Shown here piece after piece: positions 1 through 9,174 of a stretch of 64,000 bases of DNA. The first letter of the stretch is position 1. Each line of letters begins with the position of its first letter. Origin of the DNA: an uncultured Ruminococcus sp. (GTDB taxonomy: Bacteria > Bacillota > Clostridia > Oscillospirales > Ruminococcaceae). The translations under genes were made by a program, and so were the position numbers. Below the pieces are notes generated by a model. It had not been told where the DNA came from. It saw only the letters and a program-made list of their open reading frames with translations, and ran no database searches. The DNA lies in contig CALESG010000110.1 of assembly GCA_937907215.1 (NCBI GenBank), positions 7,766 through 71,765 on the forward strand. The letters are read 5' to 3'.

Positions 1-1178
1 ATGGTTCTATAAACACAAAATTTAAAACCTGCCATGATGATGATTACTGTACTGTGCCTGAAGGCATTGCTCATTTTCTGGAGCATAAGCTTTTTGAAAA
101 CGAAGACTGCGATGTATTCAACCTATATGCTAAAACAGGTGCAAATGCTAATGCATACACATCATTTGACAGAACCTGCTATCTTTTCAGCTGCTCTGAC
201 CACTATAAAGAATCACTTGAAATACTGCTTTCATTTGTGCAAAATCCTTATTTCACTCCCGAAAGCGTACAAAAAGAGCTTGGCATAATCGGACAGGAAA
301 TACAAATGACAAATGACGATCCGGGCTGGATAGTACTTTTCAATATGCTTAGAGGTCTTTACCACAATCATCCTGTAAAAATTGACATTGCCGGCACAGA
401 AGAAAGCATTGCACAAATTACGGATACTCTTTTGTATCGCTGCTACAATACTTTTTACAATCTTCATAATATGGTACTTTCAGTTGCTGGCAACTGCAAA
501 GTTGATGAAGTTCTGGAAATTGCTGACAAGCTATTGAAACCTTGTGAAGACTTGAGTTTGGAATCAGTATTTCCTGATGAACCGATGACGATCGTAAAAC
601 ATGAAACAGTGGAATATGCAGCAGTTGGTACAACAATGTTTTCACTTGGATTCAAGTGTGCTCCAAAAGATGGTTTTTGCAGTACAAAAGCAAGAACAGA
701 AGCATATCTTGCAATACAGATACTCGCTAATGCATCTTCCGAACTTTATCGTTCACTTATGGATGACGGACTGATAAACAATGTTTTTGCAAGCGAAATA
801 TTCAACGGTGACGGATATTTTACAATCATATTTGAAGGTGAATCACCGGATCCAAATACTGTAAAAGATAGAATTATAGAAGCGATCTATAACGCTAAGA
901 AAAACGGTCTTGACAAAGAACTTTTTGATGAAGTTTTAAAATCAACATACGGTGAAATGATAATTGATACAAACAATGTAGGCTCTATGGCAAACATCAT
1001 GTTGAATGCTCATCTAAATGGTGACGCTTCTCCGTTTGATACTATAAAATTATTATCAAAAATGACGATCGATGATGTAAACAGATTTGTATGTGACGAA
1101 ATAGATCCACAGCTATATTCTCTTTCAATTGTAAAGAACAGTCAAAACCGTCATGCGGAAGGAGATGTACAGCAATGA
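1..1178 (+). CDS. M16-family zinc peptidase-like protein (YmfH-type), 5'-truncated by window edge
   Basis: The reading frame is open from base 3, so the true start lies before the window. The GTG at 54 is an internal Val codon. The visible part carries the inverted zinc motif HFLEH (residues HxxEH) followed by a FENED segment, the signature of M16 insulinase-type peptidases. The run GSINTKFK...VPEGIAHFLEHKLFE matches the YmfH-type family linked to EF-P aminopentanol modification (family knowledge). About 392 residues are visible, close to a full M16 unit of about 430. The stop overlaps the lgt start (ATGA), which implies translational coupling. The exact substrate is unknown. Confidence 0.85.
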   Translation, partial: GSINTKFKTCHDDDYCTVPEGIAHFLEHKLFENEDCDVFNLYAKTGANANAYTSFDRTCYLFSCSDHYKESLEILLSFVQNPYFTPESVQKELGIIGQEIQMTNDDPGWIVLFNMLRGLYHNHPVKIDIAGTEESIAQITDTLLYRCYNTFYNLHNMVLSVAGNCKVDEVLEIADKLLKPCEDLSLESVFPDEPMTIVKHETVEYAAVGTTMFSLGFKCAPKDGFCSTKARTEAYLAIQILANASSELYRSLMDDGLINNVFASEIFNGDGYFTIIFEGESPDPNTVKDRIIEAIYNAKKNGLDKELFDEVLKSTYGEMIIDTNNVGSMANIMLNAHLNGDASPFDTIKLLSKMTIDDVNRFVCDEIDPQLYSLSIVKNSQNRHAEGDVQQ

Positions 1179-2302
1179 GCGAAGAATATTTGAATCTACA
1201 GCATGACCAGGTGGCTTTTCCAAAACTTGGGTTGATATTTGACTTGGATTCCACTGCGTTTACAATATTCGGCGTTGATATTCAATGGTACGGATTGCTG
1301 ATAACTTTTGGTATGCTGCTTGCAATAATTTTTGCATTCTCTCAAATGAAACGTTACGGCATAGTCGCTGACCGTGCTATTGATGCTATTATAGGCGGTA
1401 TTATAGGCGGTATTGTAGGTGCAAGAACTTATTATGTTATACTTGAATGGGATCAATACAAAGATAACCCTGTAGATATTTTCAATATACGTCTTGGCGG
1501 CCTGGCTATTTACGGCGGTATAATAGGAGCGATCCTTGTTGGCGGAATAGTCGCAAAACTGCGCAAAGTGAAATTGCTGCCTTTGCTTGACATTGTCGGT
1601 CAGGGTTTTCTTATAGGACAATGCATTGGAAGATGGGGAAATTTCTTTAATCAAGAAGCTTTCGGCTGCAACACCGATTCTATTTTTGGCATGACAGGCG
1701 GAAGAATTCAAAGCTGGATCACTTCTAACTATGCAAATACTAACTGCTATAATAATTTGCAAGTTAATTTAGATCCTAATATGCCTGTACATCCATGCTT
1801 TTTATATGAATCCATATGGTGCCTTTTAGGATTTATTCTACTTGCAGTTACTGCAAAAAAATGGCGTAAATTTGATGGACAAGTTTTCCTTATATACATC
1901 GCTTGGTACGGTCTTGGACGCTCATTTATAGAAGGACTTAGAACTGACAGCCTTGTAATAGGCAATATACGTGTTTCTCAGGCTTTGTCAATATTATGCG
2001 TAGTCATATCCGTTGCTCTTCTAATTATAATCGGCTCAAAGGTAAAGAGGCTGGGAAGCGATTATAAACTTTACTGTGAAACAGACGAGTCAAAAGAACT
2101 TCTTATGCAGGCAAAAGAAGCTCGTTTAAAAGATAAGTCTAAATCAAAAACCAATAAAAATATTCAAGAAAAAGAACCTGAAGATAAAAATACTGAAAAA
2201 TCAAAAGATTCTCAAACAGATGAAAATAGTCAAAACAATGCAGATAATGCAAACAACATAAATAATGAAACAGCTGATGCTGACAAAAACAAGGAGGAAT
2301 AA
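1175..2302 (+). CDS. lgt: Prolipoprotein diacylglyceryl transferase
   Basis: Membrane enzyme that transfers diacylglyceryl from phosphatidylglycerol to the lipobox Cys of prelipoproteins. About seven hydrophobic segments are visible between residues 30 and 290, and the Lgt signature GRWGNFFNQEAFG is near residue 152. The last 80 or so residues are a Lys/Glu/Asn-rich hydrophilic tail beyond the usual Lgt end, probably cytoplasmic. The start overlaps the preceding peptidase stop by 4 bp, and folD begins 2 bp after the stop, so the three form an operon. Its substrates in this window include the ABC binding protein, the GH5 cellulase and three small lipoproteins. Confidence 0.95.
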   Translation: MSEEYLNLQHDQVAFPKLGLIFDLDSTAFTIFGVDIQWYGLLITFGMLLAIIFAFSQMKRYGIVADRAIDAIIGGIIGGIVGARTYYVILEWDQYKDNPVDIFNIRLGGLAIYGGIIGAILVGGIVAKLRKVKLLPLLDIVGQGFLIGQCIGRWGNFFNQEAFGCNTDSIFGMTGGRIQSWITSNYANTNCYNNLQVNLDPNMPVHPCFLYESIWCLLGFILLAVTAKKWRKFDGQVFLIYIAWYGLGRSFIEGLRTDSLVIGNIRVSQALSILCVVISVALLIIIGSKVKRLGSDYKLYCETDESKELLMQAKEARLKDKSKSKTNKNIQEKEPEDKNTEKSKDSQTDENSQNNADNANNINNETADADKNKEE

Positions 2303-2304
2303 TT

Positions 2305-3165
2305 ATGTCAAAAATCATAAGCGGAAAGACAGTATCCGCAGAAGTTCGTGAAAATCTTAAAAAGGAAACAGAGGCACTTATTGAATCCGCAGGAATATAT
2401 CCGGGATTGGCAGTAATTCTTGTAGGAAATGATCCGGCATCTCAGGTTTATGTACGCAACAAACAGCTTGCCTGTGAAGAACTGGGATTCCACGCATTTG
2501 AATACAAACTCAGTGAAAACACTACTCAAGAACAGCTGCTTGATCTTATCAATATTCTAAATAAAGATAAAAAAGTACATGGTATATTAGTACAGCTTCC
2601 TCTTCCGGATCACTTGGATGAAAAATCAGTACTATATTCAATCACACCGGAAAAAGATGTTGACGCATTCCATCCGCTGAATGTAGGCAAAATCATGATA
2701 GGAAATTACGATGTACTTCCTTGTACACCGGCTGGCGTTATGGAAATGATTGATTGGGCTGGAATAGAAATATCCGGAAAAAAGTGCGTTGTTGTAGGAA
2801 GAAGCAACATTGTTGGCAAACCTATGGCTATGCTTCTTCTTCAGAGAAGCGGAACTGTAACGATATGTCACTCCAAAACAAAAAACCTGAAGGAAGTATG
2901 TGCTGATGCTGACATTCTGGTTGTAGCTATAGGAAAGCCTAAATTCGTCACCGCTGATATGGTAAAGGAAGGTGCAGTTGTAATTGACGTTGGCATTAAC
3001 AGAGATGAAAACAACAAACTCTGCGGTGATGTTGATTATGAAAATGTAGAGCCAAAGGCAAGCTTTATAACTCCTGTTCCTGGTGGCGTTGGACCTATGA
3101 CAATAACAATGCTTATGAAAAACACTCTCCATGCAGCTAAACTTCAAAATGGAATTAAAGATTAA
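2305..3165 (+). CDS. folD: Bifunctional methylenetetrahydrofolate dehydrogenase/cyclohydrolase
   Basis: Cytosolic folate enzyme interconverting 5,10-methylene-THF, methenyl-THF and 10-formyl-THF, supplying one-carbon units for purines and fMet. It is 286 residues, the normal length. Visible signatures are the QLPLPDHL active-site segment, PEKDVDAFHP and the nucleotide-binding VVVGRSNIVGKPMA. The ribosome binding site AGGAGG lies within the end of lgt. It is the last gene of the rightward operon and is followed by the bidirectional terminator at 3259-3301. Confidence 0.96.
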   Translation: MSKIISGKTVSAEVRENLKKETEALIESAGIYPGLAVILVGNDPASQVYVRNKQLACEELGFHAFEYKLSENTTQEQLLDLINILNKDKKVHGILVQLPLPDHLDEKSVLYSITPEKDVDAFHPLNVGKIMIGNYDVLPCTPAGVMEMIDWAGIEISGKKCVVVGRSNIVGKPMAMLLLQRSGTVTICHSKTKNLKEVCADADILVVAIGKPKFVTADMVKEGAVVIDVGINRDENNKLCGDVDYENVEPKASFITPVPGGVGPMTITMLMKNTLHAAKLQNGIKD

Positions 3166-3258
3166 AAGCAAGCTGTCGCCATGATGATCAAGAGATTGAT
3201 TTAAATTGCATCGCACATACGCACGCTTATGCGTGCTGTGTTCGAATCGACAAATAGC

Positions 3259-3301
3259 AAAAAAGGCTGTTGCAATTAAAATTTCTGCAACAGCCTTTTT
3301 T
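3259..3301. terminator. Bidirectional intrinsic terminator between folD and acpP
   Basis: A 15-bp perfect stem (3259-3273 pairing with 3286-3300, AAAAAGGCTGTTGCA) with a 12-nt loop. It has T runs on the right and A runs on the left, so it can stop transcription from both convergent genes. The GGCTGTTGC stem recurs in the terminators at 22447 and 32791. Confidence 0.92.
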
Positions 3302-3325
3302 TAACTATTTTATTTTGCTTGAATC

Positions 3326-3556
3326 TTATTCAGCAGCGTTGTCAATGTAATTTACAATGTCGCCAACTGTCTTGATGTTTTCAACATCTTCATCTTCGAT
3401 CTTAACTTCAAATGCATCTTCAACAGACATTACCAGGTCAACAATATCCAAAGAATCAGCACCGAGATCGTCCTGAATATTAGCCTCCATTGTTACCTTG
3501 TCTTCCTCAACATCAAGCTGATCTACAATGAGTTCCTTAATCTTGTCAAATGTCAT
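3326..3556 (-). CDS. acpP: Acyl carrier protein
   Basis: Small acidic carrier that holds growing acyl chains on a 4'-phosphopantetheine arm. It is 76 residues with the attachment motif GADSLD, so Ser35 is the modified residue. AAATTCCTCC on the plus strand shows a GGAGGAATTT ribosome site before the start. It lies downstream of accA in the same direction but is separated from it by a 167-bp repeat element (3624-3790), so co-transcription with the fab/acc genes is uncertain. Confidence 0.97.
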   Translation of the reverse strand: MTFDKIKELIVDQLDVEEDKVTMEANIQDDLGADSLDIVDLVMSVEDAFEVKIEDEDVENIKTVGDIVNYIDNAAE

Positions 3557-3623
3557 TTCAAAATTCCTCCAAATATTTTATTTTTGGGTAGTTTTAACCC
3601 AGAATGTATATAATCAATGTGCC

Positions 3624-3790
3624 TAGAAATTGTGTTCATAAGGAAGCTGTGCGGATTTTTGAGCATAATTTTTACGAGTGCAAGGCGAGAAAGCGAAAGC
3701 ATACTGACGTATGATGAGCTTTTGTTGGCACAAACATCGGCAAATTTCGCCGAAAAAACGTGCAGCTTATCCTATGAACACAAGTTCTTA
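3624..3790. repeat. Palindromic MITE-like element, copy A1
   Basis: About 167 bp with imperfect terminal inverted repeats. The left end reads AGAAATTGTGTTCATAAGG and the right end read backwards gives AGAACTTGTGTTCATAGG. Internal hallmarks are GTGCGGATTTTTGAGCATAA and AGCATACTGACGTATG. It has no coding capacity. Closely related copies are at 17764-17930 and 21553-21898, and a more distant one is at 20516-20683. Its right end supplies the TAA stop of accA, and it separates accA from acpP. Confidence 0.82.
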
Positions 3791-4597
3791 AATAAACACA
3801 CCAATTTTCCTAAACTTAGTATACCGTTCTTTTAGCAAAAGGTCAATATCTTTTTTAGATTTTTCTGCAACAATTTTAGCCAAATATTCTTTCATATTTT
3901 CTGAGATTTTGTACAAATCGTTTACTGCATCTGTATCAGACTCTGAAATTATTGCTTCTGCTACACCAAATTCAACCATATCTTCAGCAGTTATGTGCAA
4001 AACTTCACAAGCTTCCTGTTCACGTGACGCATCTTTCCAAAGAATAGAGGCTGCACCTCTAGGTGAAATAGGTGTATATAAGGCGTTCTCAAGCATAGCC
4101 AGAGCATCGCATACACCAAGTGCAAGTGCACCGCCGCTTCCGCCTTCGCTAAGTACAATTGAAATTACCGGCGTTTTAAGTGACATAAACTCTGCAATAT
4201 TCTTCGCAATAGCTTCTCCCTGTCCACGCTTTTCGGCTTCTACGCCGCAAAATGCACCGGGTGTATCTATAAAACAAATAACAGGTCTATGAAATTTCTC
4301 TGCCTGACGTGCAAGACGAAGTGCCTTGCGGTATCCTTCAGGATGCGGCATTGCAAAATTAGATGCCTTGTTTTCCTGTATATTTCTACCCTTTACTTCA
4401 GCTATAATAGTAACAGGAGTTCCACAGATTCTGCCTATTCCACCAAGAATAGCTCCATCATCGCCTACTCCTCTGTCGCCGTGAAGTTCATAGAAATCCT
4501 CAAAAACAAGCGGCAGATAATCACGAATAGTCGGTCGTGTTTTATCATGAATAATAGACATTCGTTCCCATGCTGTTCTTGTATTAACTCTTTTCAT
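3788..4597 (-). CDS. accA: Acetyl-CoA carboxylase carboxyltransferase subunit alpha
   Basis: Alpha half of the carboxyltransferase that moves CO2 from carboxybiotin to acetyl-CoA. The start at 4597 (MKRVNTRTAWER) is preferred over in-frame upstream codons because GGAGGTG sits 5 bp before it and it follows the accD stop by 4 bp. It is 269 residues. It contains the crotonase-fold stretches TIIAEVKGRN and LSEGGSGGALALG. The TAA stop falls inside the terminal repeat of the element at 3624-3790, so the last residues or the stop may have been altered by that insertion. Confidence 0.95.
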   Translation of the reverse strand: MKRVNTRTAWERMSIIHDKTRPTIRDYLPLVFEDFYELHGDRGVGDDGAILGGIGRICGTPVTIIAEVKGRNIQENKASNFAMPHPEGYRKALRLARQAEKFHRPVICFIDTPGAFCGVEAEKRGQGEAIAKNIAEFMSLKTPVISIVLSEGGSGGALALGVCDALAMLENALYTPISPRGAASILWKDASREQEACEVLHITAEDMVEFGVAEAIISESDTDAVNDLYKISENMKEYLAKIVAEKSKKDIDLLLKERYTKFRKIGVFI

Positions 4598-4601
4598 CGC
4601 T

Positions 4602-5459
4602 TCACACCTCCTGCTTTTTTGATTCTGCATTATATCCGTGAAGCTTAAGCAAATGAGAAAGCACACTGCGCATCTTGTTGCGTCTTACAATCATATCAAC
4701 AAATCCATGTTCCAACTGAAATTCTGCCAGCTGGAAATCATTAGGCAAATGCTGCTTTATCGTTCCTTCAATAACACGTCTGCCTGCAAATCCAATAAGA
4801 ACCTTTGGCTCTGCTATTATAATATCACCGAGTGATGCAAATGATGCTGTTACACCGCCTGTTGTAGGATCGGTCATTACAGTTATGTAAAGCTGTCCGG
4901 CTTCATTGTGTTTCTGCACAGCGGCAGAAGTTTTTGCCATCTGCATAAGAGATATGATTCCCTCTTGCATTCTTGCTCCGCCTGAAGCTGTAAAAGCAAC
5001 TACAGGAAGTTTATTTTCCGCTGCATATTCAAATGCACGTGTAATTTTCTCACCGACAACGCTGCCCATAGACGCCATCATAAAGTTTGAATCCATTACT
5101 ATCAAAACAGTTTTGCTGCCTTTTATTGTACACATACCAGTAACTACAGCGTCCTTAAGACCGGTCTTTTGCTGTAAATCTGCCACCTTTTGAGCGTAAC
5201 CCGGAAATTCCAATGGGTCAGCACTGCAAAGATCTTTATCAAACTCTACAAAAGAACCGCCATCAGCAGTTATTGATATTCTTTCAGCAGCCGTCAGTCT
5301 GGCATGATACTGACAATTCGGGCAGACTTTTCCAAGCTCTGCAAGTTTCTGCTGAGTTATAGATGCTCCGCAGCGTGGGCATTTAAACATTGGCACTGCG
5401 GATTCAGGGTCATCACCATTAAAACGCTTTGTGACCGTTTTAAACAAATCTTCTAACAT
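4602..5459 (-). CDS. accD: Acetyl-CoA carboxylase carboxyltransferase subunit beta
   Basis: Beta half of the carboxyltransferase. The N-terminal zinc ribbon is visible as CPRCG and CPNC near residues 25-48. It is followed by the crotonase-like core with GARMQEGIISLMQMAKT and PTTGGVTASFASLGD. It is 285 residues, the normal length. It is placed 4 bp upstream of accA, as is usual for the coupled pair, and follows accC in the same direction with a 61-bp gap. Confidence 0.96.
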   Translation of the reverse strand: MLEDLFKTVTKRFNGDDPESAVPMFKCPRCGASITQQKLAELGKVCPNCQYHARLTAAERISITADGGSFVEFDKDLCSADPLEFPGYAQKVADLQQKTGLKDAVVTGMCTIKGSKTVLIVMDSNFMMASMGSVVGEKITRAFEYAAENKLPVVAFTASGGARMQEGIISLMQMAKTSAAVQKHNEAGQLYITVMTDPTTGGVTASFASLGDIIIAEPKVLIGFAGRRVIEGTIKQHLPNDFQLAEFQLEHGFVDMIVRRNKMRSVLSHLLKLHGYNAESKKQEV

Positions 5460-5520
5460 ATCGTATCACCATATTACAGCTGCCTTATGCAGCCTGTCCT
5501 CTTCCATTATGATTATGATC

Positions 5521-6879
5521 TTATGATTTTTTCAGCTGTTCCAGATAATTCATCAGAAAAGCGTTGTCATAATTTCCTTCTTCAAAATCTTGATTTTTAA
5601 GAAGCTTCAACTGGAAATCTATATTCGTATCTATTCCTTCTACAATAAATTCAGCCAGAGCCAGACGCATTTTCATAATGGCTTCTTTTCTTGTAGGTGC
5701 ATGAACAATGAGCTTTGCAATCATTGAATCATAATAAGGTGGAATTGTATATCCCTGATATACTGCACTGTCAATTCTAACTCCCGGACCTCCAGGTATG
5801 TAAAGTGCATCTATTGTACCAGGTGACGGACGAAAATCCAAATCAGGATTTTCTGCATTTATACGGCACTCTATTGAATGACCGGTAAGCTTTATATCCT
5901 CCTGCTTAAACGGCAGCTTTTCACCCTGTGCAATTTTAAGCTGCATTTGTACAAGGTCAATTCCTGTTACAAATTCTGTTACAGGGTGTTCTACTTGGAT
6001 ACGTGTATTCATTTCCATAAAATAGAAATTTCTATCCTTATCAACAAGAAATTCTATCGTGCCTGCATTGCAGTAGCCTGCTGCTTTAGCGGCCTTTACA
6101 GCTGCCTCCTGCATTTTTTGTCTTAGTTCATCCGTCATAAGCGGGCTTGGACTTTCCTCCAATACCTTCTGATTGCGACGCTGCATACTACAGTCACGTT
6201 CGCCCAATGCCACTGTATTGCCGAATGAATCTGCTAAGATCTGTATTTCAACATGATGTGGGCCAACAATAAGCTTTTCAATGTAAACATCATCATTTCC
6301 AAAAAACTTCAAAGCTTCGTCCTTGGCAAGTGTGAGCTGTGCTTCCATCTGCTCATCATTGTCGACTCTTCTTATACCTCTGCCGCCGCCGCCTGCCGAT
6401 GCTTTTACAAGTACAGGATAACCTATTTCAGCTGCAATTTTCTTTGCATCCTCTACTGAACCAACAACACCATCTGAACCAGGAATTACAGGAACTCCTG
6501 CTGCTTTCATAGTTTCTTTGGCGTTAGCCTTGTCACCAAGCATTAAAATAGATTCCGGTGTAGGACCCACAAATGTTATGCCATGCTCTCTGCAAAGTGC
6601 TGCAAATTCTGCACTTTCAGATAAAAATCCAAAACCAGGGTGAATTGCATCTGCACCTGTATTCTCACACGCTGCAATGAGTGCCTGCATATTGAGATAA
6701 CTATCTTTTGTAGCCGGAGGCCCTATACAAACAGACTCATCAGAGATCTTTGAATGTATGGCAGATCTGTCAGCTGTTGAATATACTGTTACACAATGAA
6801 ATCCAAGTTCACGACAGGCACGTATAATTCTTACTGCGATCTCACCACGGTTAGCGATTAAAACTTTACTGAAACTCAT
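5521..6879 (-). CDS. accC: Acetyl-CoA carboxylase biotin carboxylase subunit
   Basis: ATP-grasp enzyme that carboxylates biotin on AccB using bicarbonate. The ATG at 6879 (MSFSKVLIANRGEIA) is preferred over the TTG two codons earlier because GGAAG is well spaced from it. Signatures are KVLIANRGEIAVR at the N-terminus, the Gly-rich ATP lid KASAGGGGRGIR and the MEMNTRIQVEHPVTE catalytic strand. It is 452 residues, the usual length. It lies between fabZ and accD in the acc/fab operon. Confidence 0.96.
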   Translation of the reverse strand: MSFSKVLIANRGEIAVRIIRACRELGFHCVTVYSTADRSAIHSKISDESVCIGPPATKDSYLNMQALIAACENTGADAIHPGFGFLSESAEFAALCREHGITFVGPTPESILMLGDKANAKETMKAAGVPVIPGSDGVVGSVEDAKKIAAEIGYPVLVKASAGGGGRGIRRVDNDEQMEAQLTLAKDEALKFFGNDDVYIEKLIVGPHHVEIQILADSFGNTVALGERDCSMQRRNQKVLEESPSPLMTDELRQKMQEAAVKAAKAAGYCNAGTIEFLVDKDRNFYFMEMNTRIQVEHPVTEFVTGIDLVQMQLKIAQGEKLPFKQEDIKLTGHSIECRINAENPDLDFRPSPGTIDALYIPGGPGVRIDSAVYQGYTIPPYYDSMIAKLIVHAPTRKEAIMKMRLALAEFIVEGIDTNIDFQLKLLKNQDFEEGNYDNAFLMNYLEQLKKS

Positions 6880-6892
6880 AAGCAATGCTTCC

Positions 6893-7330
6893 TTACTTTT
6901 CTACGGCAAATTTTATCTCGCAGGTAACAGCTTTCTTTCCATCGACAGATGCAGTAGCTTTGCCTACGCCTATAGGTCCTCTTTGACTAATGATCTCAAC
7001 TTCAAGGTCAAGAACATCACCCGGTACTACCTGACGGCGGAACTTTGCCTTATCAATACCTGCAAAAAGTGCAATTTTTCCCTTGAACTCCGGCTGAGAG
7101 AGAATACATACTGCACCTGTCTGAGCCAGCATTTCAACCATAAGAACACCAGGTGTTACAGGTTTCTCCGGAAAATGTCCCTTGAACCAATAGTCATCTT
7201 CCTTTATATATTTACGTGCAACAACACGTTTGCCTTCTTCCATTTCTAATACTTCATCTATAAGAAGAAATGGGTCACGATGAGGTATTACCTCCATGAT
7301 CTGTTCTCTGTTCATCAAAACATCTGCCAT
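6893..7330 (-). CDS. fabZ: 3-hydroxyacyl-[ACP] dehydratase
   Basis: Hot-dog-fold dehydratase converting 3-hydroxyacyl-ACP to trans-2-enoyl-ACP. Visible motifs are IPHRDPFLLIDEV near residue 15 and the catalytic helix GHFPEKPVTPGVLMVE with its His and Glu. It is 145 residues, the normal length. AGGAGGTTTAGCAA precedes the start. It is located between accB and accC, a common Firmicute order. Confidence 0.96.
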   Translation of the reverse strand: MADVLMNREQIMEVIPHRDPFLLIDEVLEMEEGKRVVARKYIKEDDYWFKGHFPEKPVTPGVLMVEMLAQTGAVCILSQPEFKGKIALFAGIDKAKFRRQVVPGDVLDLEVEIISQRGPIGVGKATASVDGKKAVTCEIKFAVEK

Positions 7331-7351
7331 TTGCTAAACCTCCTGTATATT

Positions 7352-7831
7352 TCAGCGAATACGCATAATCGGTTGATCATATTCTACTGCTTCTCCATTT
7401 GAAACAAGTATTTCATCTACAACACCATCAAAGTCGCTTGTAACTTCATTCATAAGTTTCATTGACTCAATAATCATCAATACATCGCCTTTTTTAACAG
7501 TGTCGCCAACTTTTACATAAGGTTCATCATCAGGACTTGCTGATGCATAAAATGTTCCAACCAGCGGAGCTTTTACTATATTTCCAACAGGTGCTTCTTC
7601 CTTCTTTGCAGATGTATCAGCAGCTGCTTCTGTTGGCTCTGCATTTACTGCCGGTACAGCTTCCTGAATTGCCGGAACATATGGAGCAGCGGCAGACTGC
7701 ATTATCTGAACAGGCTGCTTAGCAGTTCCCTCAATAACAAGCTCATATTCATCTGTCTTTAATTTGAGCTTTTCAAGCTTATACTCTGAAACGGCTTTTG
7801 CAAGCTCTTTTATTTCATCAATAGTATACAT
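7352..7831 (-). CDS. accB: Acetyl-CoA carboxylase biotin carboxyl carrier protein
   Basis: Carries the biotin that shuttles CO2 between AccC and AccA/AccD. It is 159 residues: an N-terminal helical region, an Ala/Pro/Glu-rich mobile linker (about 45-85) and a C-terminal biotinyl domain with ESMKLMNEV, in which Lys125 is biotinylated. It would be charged by the ligase encoded at 23778-24503. It is separated by 12 bp from fabF upstream and by 21 bp from fabZ downstream. Confidence 0.96.
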   Translation of the reverse strand: MYTIDEIKELAKAVSEYKLEKLKLKTDEYELVIEGTAKQPVQIMQSAAAPYVPAIQEAVPAVNAEPTEAAADTSAKKEEAPVGNIVKAPLVGTFYASASPDDEPYVKVGDTVKKGDVLMIIESMKLMNEVTSDFDGVVDEILVSNGEAVEYDQPIMRIR

Positions 7832-7843
7832 CTCTATTCTCCT

Positions 7844-9082
7844 TTAGTCTTCGATCTTCTTGAAGCACAGCGTTGCATTGTGTCCGCCAAAGCCTAAAGA
7901 ATTTGACAAAACAGCCTTTACAGGCATTTGAACCGGACCGTCTGTACAATAATCAAGATCACACTCTTCGTCAGGTGTTGTGTATCCAATAGTCTGATGA
8001 ATGAAATCATCCTTGATAGACAGAGCAGAAACAATAGCTTCTACTGCACCTGTACCGCCAAGCATATGACCAGTCATAGACTTTGTGGAATTTATCTTTA
8101 CCTTGCGTGCGTTTTCTTCACCTAAAGCAATCTTTATTGCCCTTGTTTCATACTTATCATTAAGACCTGTTGAAGTGCCATGTGCATTTATATAGGTAAT
8201 ATCCTCCGGAGCAAGACCGGCTTCTTCATAGGAATTCTTCATGGCTCTTGCAGCAGCTTCACATTCTGGTGAAGGTGATGTCATATGATAAGCATCACAA
8301 GTTGCACCATAGCCTGCGAGTTCACAATAGATCTTTGCTCCTCTTGCCTTTGCATGTTCATATTCTTCAAGCATAAGAACGCCTGCACCTTCTCCCAATA
8401 CAAAACCGCTTCTGTTCTTATCAAACGGCGTAGATGCCTTTGCAGGATCGGTTTCACGTGTGAGAGCTTTCATAGTTTTAAATCCGCCGATAGTAAATTC
8501 CGTTACAGTAGACTCAGTACCGCCGCAAAGGCAAGCGTCTAAATATCCATCCTTTATCTTACGGAATGCCTCACCTATCGCATGAGTAGCAGATGCACAA
8601 GCTGTAACAGTAGCAAAGTTATCGCCTCTGAAATTTGTTTTCATAGCGATCTCGCCTGCTGCCATATTAGATATCATCATAGGAACGAAAAACGGTGAGA
8701 TTCTGTTTGGACCTTTTTCCAGATACTTTTTATGTTCCTGCTGTGTCATTTCCAAACCACCTATACCGCAGCCAATAATAACACCGCACTTGTAAACATC
8801 AAGATCTTTCATATCACTGCCACAGTCTTCAATAGCCTGCTTTGCAGAAGCAACTGCAAACTGGGTAAAACGTTCCATATGGCGAATATCCTTTTTGTCA
8901 CAATAAACAGTAGGGTCAAAATCACGTACGATTCCTGCTACGCTTACACCTACTTCTGTTGTATCGAAACTGTCAATTTTAGAAATTCCCAGTTTTCCTG
9001 CTTTAACATTATTCCAAAATGTAGGAACATCACAACCAAGAGGATTTACAGTTCCCATACCGGTAATAACTACTCTTCTCAT
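7844..9082 (-). CDS. fabF: 3-oxoacyl-[ACP] synthase II
   Basis: Condensing enzyme that elongates acyl-ACP with malonyl-ACP. It is 412 residues. The Cys-His-His triad is visible as TACASATHA, NAHGTSTGLND and GHMLGGTGAVEA. The N-terminus MRRVVITGMGTVNPLG is typical of the family. A 92-bp gap separates it from fabG, in which no gene is seen. It is part of the minus-strand fab/acc operon. Confidence 0.96.
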   Translation of the reverse strand: MRRVVITGMGTVNPLGCDVPTFWNNVKAGKLGISKIDSFDTTEVGVSVAGIVRDFDPTVYCDKKDIRHMERFTQFAVASAKQAIEDCGSDMKDLDVYKCGVIIGCGIGGLEMTQQEHKKYLEKGPNRISPFFVPMMISNMAAGEIAMKTNFRGDNFATVTACASATHAIGEAFRKIKDGYLDACLCGGTESTVTEFTIGGFKTMKALTRETDPAKASTPFDKNRSGFVLGEGAGVLMLEEYEHAKARGAKIYCELAGYGATCDAYHMTSPSPECEAAARAMKNSYEEAGLAPEDITYINAHGTSTGLNDKYETRAIKIALGEENARKVKINSTKSMTGHMLGGTGAVEAIVSALSIKDDFIHQTIGYTTPDEECDLDYCTDGPVQMPVKAVLSNSLGFGGHNATLCFKKIED

Positions 9083-9174
9083 AAATATATTTCACTCTGC
9101 CAAATTATCATAATAACAGATAATACTTCAGCAAACTCCTTTCTGATTAAATAAATAAATTCAATACAGTTTTA

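Noticed and set aside
1196..1762. Long antisense open frame opposite lgt
   Set aside because: It lies entirely within the well-supported lgt gene, has no ribosome site and encodes no recognisable protein.
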